9,633 bases of DNA from Thermotogae bacterium (GTDB lineage: Bacteria; Thermotogota; Thermotogae; UBA12178). Below are positions 6,922 to 9,633 of the stretch, piece after piece (the first letter of the stretch is position 1; each line of letters opens with the position of its first letter). Under the pieces are notes generated by a model. That model was not told where the DNA came from. It searched no databases and worked only from the letters and a program-made list of their open reading frames with translations. Location of the stretch: the NCBI GenBank assembly GCA_003641795.1, contig QNAP01000051.1, positions 1-9,633 on the forward strand. Reading direction: 5' to 3'. Made by a program: the position numbers and the translations under genes.

Positions 6922-7386
6922 TTAAAATGGCGGTTCGTCGGTTTCCTCGGTGTCCGTTTCTTCTTCAACACCGAGAAGATCGACATCGATAGGTGGTTCG
7001 TGCTCTTCTAAGCTACCGTTCGACATGGAAGTTTCCAGAGACTTTTTCGTCTCCATGAAACGCACCGCATCGGCCAAAACTTCGGTCGTCTTCCGGGTTT
7101 CTCCAAGCTGAGTTTGCCAGCGTCTTATTCTCAACGACCCTTCCACCAAAACCAAGCGCCCTTTGGCAAGATAAGATGCCACGAACTCTGCCAATCTGCC
7201 AAAGGTGACCACGGGTATGAAATCCGTTTCTGCCTCGCCATTTGAGGAGCTTCCTCCGCGCACCCTATCTACAGCGAGAGTGAAAGTGGAGACCTGGGTA
7301 CCGGTGGTCGTGTACCTGACCTCTGGATCACGCGTCAACCTCCCCACCAGGATAATACGATTGTACGATATACCCGCCACACTCAT
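6922..7386 (-). CDS. ssb: Single-stranded DNA-binding protein
   Basis: An SSB of 154 residues (152 if GTG at 7380 is the start) that coats single-stranded DNA during replication, recombination and repair, usually as a tetramer. The OB fold spans about 1-112, with NRIILVGRLTRDPEVRYT (9-26), FIPVVTFGRLAE (56-67) and the KGRLVLVEGSLRIRRW strand pair (75-90). A short disordered linker (113-144) leads to an acidic tail ending DEPPF, the variant of the DDDIPF tip that recruits partner proteins. The linker is shorter than in E. coli SSB (178 residues). The ATG at 7386 overlaps the rpsF stop as ATGA, but the GGAGG at 7388-7392 is only one base from it and seven bases from the GTG at 7380, so the GTG may be the true start. 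It lies between rpsF and rpsR, the usual arrangement. Confidence 0.98.
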   Translation of the reverse strand: MSVAGISYNRIILVGRLTRDPEVRYTTTGTQVSTFTLAVDRVRGGSSSNGEAETDFIPVVTFGRLAEFVASYLAKGRLVLVEGSLRIRRWQTQLGETRKTTEVLADAVRFMETKKSLETSMSNGSLEEHEPPIDVDLLGVEEETDTEETDEPPF

Positions 7387-7766
7387 TCCTCCGCTTTCTC
7401 GGTGGATTCCTCGGACGTGGAGGAAACGGTAGAGGAAGCTGCCTTCATGGCTTTGGCTTCCTTCTTTTCAAGATCCAATCGTCTGAAGGTCTGCCATCTG
7501 AATATCTCGGGAGTGAAGTGATAGAAGCGCTCGAGCTCGTTGACGCTCTCAGGGCGAGCACGGAAGATCATCACAGTGTAATCGCCTTCTGTGAAACGCT
7601 TCACCTTGAAAGCCAGCTTTCTCTTACCCATCCTGTCGACCGAGTCGACTTTCCCGCCAACCCTTTCTTCGATCCACGCCTTTACCCTCTCGACGATGGT
7701 TTCCCGATCCTCGTCGGCAAGGGTTGGATCGACGATGAACATGGTCTCGTAGATCCTTTCCACCAA
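7383..7766 (-). CDS. rpsF: 30S ribosomal protein S6
   Basis: A 127-residue S6, the partner of S18 on the 30S platform. The fold begins with YETMFIVDP (6-14), contains RMGKRKLAFKVKRFTEGDYTVMIF (45-68) and ends in the typical FYHFTPEIFRWQTFRRLD (81-98). A Ser/Thr/Glu-rich tail (110-127) ends Glu-Glu; in E. coli the S6 C-terminus receives extra glutamates from RimK, but whether that happens here is unknown. No ATG is present: the first codon is TTG (7766) or, one codon later, GTG (7763), behind a strong AGGAGGTG (7772-7779). The stop overlaps the ssb ATG, so translation of the two is probably coupled. The final Glu-Glu codons also form the ssb ribosome binding site. A TATAAT box and a GC-rich hairpin leader precede it. 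Confidence 0.98.
   Translation of the reverse strand: MVERIYETMFIVDPTLADEDRETIVERVKAWIEERVGGKVDSVDRMGKRKLAFKVKRFTEGDYTVMIFRARPESVNELERFYHFTPEIFRWQTFRRLDLEKKEAKAMKAASSTVSSTSEESTEKAEE
7388..7392 (-). promoter_or_regulatory. Ribosome binding site of ssb, too close to the ATG
   Basis: GGAGG on the minus strand, embedded in the last codons of rpsF. It is separated by one base from the ATG at 7386 but by seven bases from the in-frame GTG at 7380. The spacing favours GTG, or termination-reinitiation at the ATGA overlap without need for good spacing. Confidence 0.55.
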
Positions 7767-7771
7767 AAAAA

Positions 7772-7818
7772 CACCTCCTGCCTCGGACTTAAGGCCCCGG
7801 GTTTTCCCCGGAGCGGCC
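7772..7818 (-). promoter_or_regulatory. rpsF leader hairpin, candidate S6:S18 autoregulatory element
   Basis: In the RNA, CUCCGGG (7813-7807) pairs with CCCGGGG (7801-7795) around a GAAAA loop, seven pairs including one U-G. Below it GG (7818-7817) pairs with CC (7794-7793), leaving CCG (7816-7814) as a three-base bulge. Published rpsF leaders bound by the S6:S18 complex share a CCG in a bulge next to a stem, mimicking the 16S rRNA site. A rival fold pairs GGCC with GGCC and bulges GCU. The hairpin is about 14 bases before the AGGAGGTG site. A small GCCT/AGGC stem may form between them (7797-7780 region). No T-run follows the hairpin directly, so it is not a terminator. Confidence 0.55.
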
Positions 7819-7826
7819 AGAGATTC

Positions 7827-7832
7827 ATTATA
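7827..7832 (-). promoter_or_regulatory. Predicted -10 box of the rpsF-ssb-rpsR promoter
   Basis: A perfect TATAAT on the minus strand, in the 77-base gap between ogt and rpsF. The best -35 candidate is TTAACG (7857-7852) with a long 19-base spacer, lying inside the end of ogt. Transcription from here would start near 7820, exactly at the base of the leader hairpin. This supports separate expression of the ribosomal operon, besides read-through from smc-ogt. Confidence 0.6.
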
Positions 7833-7843
7833 TCTAAAGGGTG

Positions 7844-8317
7844 TTAAAGTTCGTTAACGGCCTTCGAGGTACCCCTTTCCAAGTTTAGCAGAAACACTTT
7901 CCACGACAACGAGGGTGAGAAACCTCCCAAATCGCCCTTGCCCACTACTCTGTGACAGGGAATCACGATGGGAAGCGGGTTCTTCTTCAACGCTTGACCC
8001 ACAGCTCGCGCCAACTTGGTTCCACGCTCTGGATCGATCCTTCTTCCCACTTCGCTGTAAGTCAGTACCTCTCCATAAGGTATGGTCGAAACCACCCTGA
8101 ACACCTTCTCTTGGAAGGGTGTGGCGGAAATGGTGGAGAATGCGAAGGGCAAGTTGAAGGAACTTCGGCGGCCTTGTAAATATTCTCGAAACTCTTCTGT
8201 AAATGGGTGAAGGGGAACTGCTTCCAATCTTTCATTCAACAGCTCCACTCTCACTAAAGCACCATCGATCACATGGATTCTTACAGATCCCGGTGCTGCA
8301 GGGATTATCCCGATCAT
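7844..8317 (-). CDS. ogt: Methylated-DNA--[protein]-cysteine S-methyltransferase
   Basis: A 157-residue suicide repair protein that moves the alkyl group from O6-alkylguanine (and O4-alkylthymine) in DNA to its own cysteine. The active site is IPCHRV with C121 as acceptor and H122 beside it. N113 in KKNPLPIVIPCHRV is the usual Asn hinge. R104 in ARAVGQAL matches the arginine finger of the DNA-binding helix-turn-helix, and YGEVLTYSEVGRRI (81-94) precedes it. LGGFS after the active site corresponds to the substrate-binding loop. The length is usual for Ogt-type enzymes without an Ada domain; the N-terminal ~60 residues are variable. The ATG overlaps the smc stop as ATGA, and GGAGG lies 10 bases upstream (8328-8332) inside the smc end, so it is translationally coupled to smc. 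The symbol could also be given as mgmT; there is no evidence of adaptive (Ada) regulation. Confidence 0.95.
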   Translation of the reverse strand: MIGIIPAAPGSVRIHVIDGALVRVELLNERLEAVPLHPFTEEFREYLQGRRSSFNLPFAFSTISATPFQEKVFRVVSTIPYGEVLTYSEVGRRIDPERGTKLARAVGQALKKNPLPIVIPCHRVVGKGDLGGFSPSLSWKVFLLNLERGTSKAVNEL

Positions 8318-9633
8318 GCACTGTATTCCTCCATGCGTACGGGTATTACCCTGGAAATACCGTCTTCCATGGTGATACCTTGCAAAAGATCGGCGACTTC
8401 CATGATGAGCTTGTTGTGAGTGATTATCACGAACTGAGTCTTTTGGGCGTTCACCATCAAAAGCCTTTTCAGACGTTCCGCGTTGAAATCATCGAGAGCC
8501 GAATCGATTTCGTCGAGGATGTAAAAGGGACTTGGCTTCTTCTCCATAAGGGCGAATATCAGGGCGATGGCCACCAAAGCCTTTTCGCCACCTGAAAGCA
8601 AGTGAAGCTTCTGATAGCCTCTTCCAGGTTTCTTCACACTTATCTCCACGCCAGCTTCCAGTAAATCTTCAGCAGAAACGATTTTGAGCTCCCCATGACC
8701 ACCTTCAAAAAGAAGAGAGATGTGTCTGTCAAAGGCGCTGGAAACCTCTTCGAAGGTTTCCATAAACTGTGTACGGGCTTGACTGTCAGCCAGGTCTATT
8801 ATCTCCTTCAGTTTCTTCTTGGACTTTTCGAGATCTTCTCTTTGCTTGGCGAGCTCCTCGTACTCAGCCTCGATTCGATTGTACTCGTCTACAGCATCCA
8901 GATCTACTGACCCGATATACCGCAGACGGTTTTCGAGGTCACTCACTTCCTCGGAAAGAAGATGTGCAGCTTCCTCATCGAGTTGCACTTCTTGAGCGTT
9001 AGAAGGATCGAAGTCTTCTACGAGCTTTTCAAGCTCCTGGTTGACGCTTCTGAGCTCCATTTCTATTTCCTGTAATGAAAGTTCGAAGTTGTGGAGAAGT
9101 TCTCGCTTCTCTTCTCGCTGGGACTTCAGCTCTTCGAGGGTTTTCTCAAGGCTCTCGATTCTCTTCATCTTCTCCTGTTGGTCTTTTCGCCTCTCCTGGA
9201 AGCTCGCAAATACCGAATCCATTGAAGATTTCAAAGAATCCAACTCTCGCTCTGTTTCTCTGAGTTTCTCCTTAACAACGTCGATCTCCTCAGTCAGTTG
9301 GACCTGTTTTTTTGATAACTCGTGTCTCTGATGCTCACCTTCTTCAAGTTTGCGTTTCACCGCTGAAATTTCGTTATCGTATCCCGCCTGTTTTTCGAGA
9401 TGTGACGTCAATGTCAGCTTCTCTTCCACGATCTTGTCTTTCAGCTCGTCGAGTTGACGTCGGTGAAGCTGAAGCTCGCCGCCCAACGCTTCCAATTCCA
9501 CACGTAATCGTTCTTTTTCCCTCTCCAGTTGTGCCAAATCGTCGAGAACGGTTTCTTTGCGCGCAACGAAACCCTCCAAGCGCGAATTGTACTCTTGGAG
9601 TAATTTTTCCAGCTCCTCCACTTCTTTTACAAG
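8314..9633 (-). CDS. smc: Chromosome segregation protein SMC, C-terminal part (gene cut by window edge)
   Basis: The 3' end of the structural maintenance of chromosomes gene; the reading frame is open to the last base of the window, so the N-terminal ATPase half, first coiled-coil arm and hinge are missing here only because the window ends. The visible 439 residues begin with a heptad-patterned coiled coil rich in Glu, Lys and Leu (to about 275, numbered from an in-frame GTG at 9621). They end with the C-terminal head lobe: ABC signature LLSGGEKAL (341-349), Walker B FYILDEID (366-373) with catalytic E371, the D-loop SALDD, and switch histidine H402 in ITHNKL. SMC dimers compact and segregate the chromosome with ScpA/ScpB. 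The coiled-coil content and SGGEK motif also suit RecN or Rad50, but the length of the arm, DEIDSALDDFNAERL and the GGHGELKI segment fit SMC. The stop overlaps the ogt start. Confidence 0.96.
   Translation of the reverse strand, partial: LVKEVEELEKLLQEYNSRLEGFVARKETVLDDLAQLEREKERLRVELEALGGELQLHRRQLDELKDKIVEEKLTLTSHLEKQAGYDNEISAVKRKLEEGEHQRHELSKKQVQLTEEIDVVKEKLRETERELDSLKSSMDSVFASFQERRKDQQEKMKRIESLEKTLEELKSQREEKRELLHNFELSLQEIEMELRSVNQELEKLVEDFDPSNAQEVQLDEEAAHLLSEEVSDLENRLRYIGSVDLDAVDEYNRIEAEYEELAKQREDLEKSKKKLKEIIDLADSQARTQFMETFEEVSSAFDRHISLLFEGGHGELKIVSAEDLLEAGVEISVKKPGRGYQKLHLLSGGEKALVAIALIFALMEKKPSPFYILDEIDSALDDFNAERLKRLLMVNAQKTQFVIITHNKLIMEVADLLQGITMEDGISRVIPVRMEEYSA

Noticed and set aside
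7793..7818. GC-rich hairpin after ogt read as an intrinsic terminator for smc-ogt
   Set aside because: No T-run follows the stem on the minus strand (CCTTAAG follows), and a TATAAT box just upstream makes it part of the rpsF leader instead.
8203..8595. A 130-codon plus-strand open frame opposite smc/ogt
   Set aside because: It crosses the smc-ogt junction in antisense, has no recognisable motif and no ribosome binding site; both opposite genes have clear catalytic motifs.
9621..9633. GTG at 9621 as the true start of the minus-strand coiled-coil gene
   Set aside because: The frame continues open to the window end and the product lacks the Walker A head and hinge expected of SMC, so the gene is cut by the window, not short.
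1..9633. CRISPR array, insertion sequence, prophage, tRNA or defence system
   Set aside because: No regularly spaced direct repeats, transposase-like proteins, terminal inverted repeats or tRNA-like cloverleaf were seen; coding is dense and housekeeping in type.

Overview
The window looks like chromosomal DNA from a thermophilic bacterium of the order Thermotogales (Thermotoga/Pseudothermotoga-like). This is inferred from memory of family resemblance: the SSB with a DEPPF tail, the zinc-type S18, the S6 protein, very compact gene packing and strong AGGAGG ribosome binding sites. No marker here fixes the genus. It is mostly housekeeping DNA, with no phage, insertion sequence, CRISPR array, tRNA or rRNA.

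Layout. (A) Positions 18-1750, minus strand: a two-gene unit, tatD-type metal-dependent hydrolase then a radical SAM/SPASM protein, joined by a 4-base ATGA overlap. (B) About 1751-1986: a divergent control region with a TATAAT box facing each way, and a structured leader in front of the RNase R gene. (C) Positions 1987-6665, plus strand: three overlapping genes: RNase R (rnr), a large predicted lipoprotein with three Ig-like modules and a beta-helix, and an N6-adenine methyltransferase of the TrmN6 type. (D) A strong hairpin at about 6618-6656 inside the 3' end of the methyltransferase gene, suited to ending transcription from both sides. (E) Positions 6670-9633, minus strand: smc (only its 3' part is present), ogt, then rpsF-ssb-rpsR. 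smc/ogt and rpsF/ssb are joined by ATGA overlaps. A TATAAT box and a GC-rich hairpin leader precede rpsF.

How the genes relate. rpsF-ssb-rpsR is the classic operon for S6, single-stranded DNA-binding protein and S18. Its leader can fold with a CCG bulge, the feature reported for S6:S18 autoregulatory leaders. smc and ogt are coupled for chromosome organisation and repair of O6-alkylguanine. rnr and the methyltransferase both act on RNA, while the lipoprotein between them belongs to the cell envelope and has no obvious functional link.

The most interesting points are the candidate S6:S18 leader, the rnr leader in which one segment can pair with either of two partners, the unrecognised Ig/beta-helix lipoprotein with regular ~87- and ~20-residue repeats, the terminator built into coding sequence, and several genes whose ribosome binding sites point to GTG or TTG starts.
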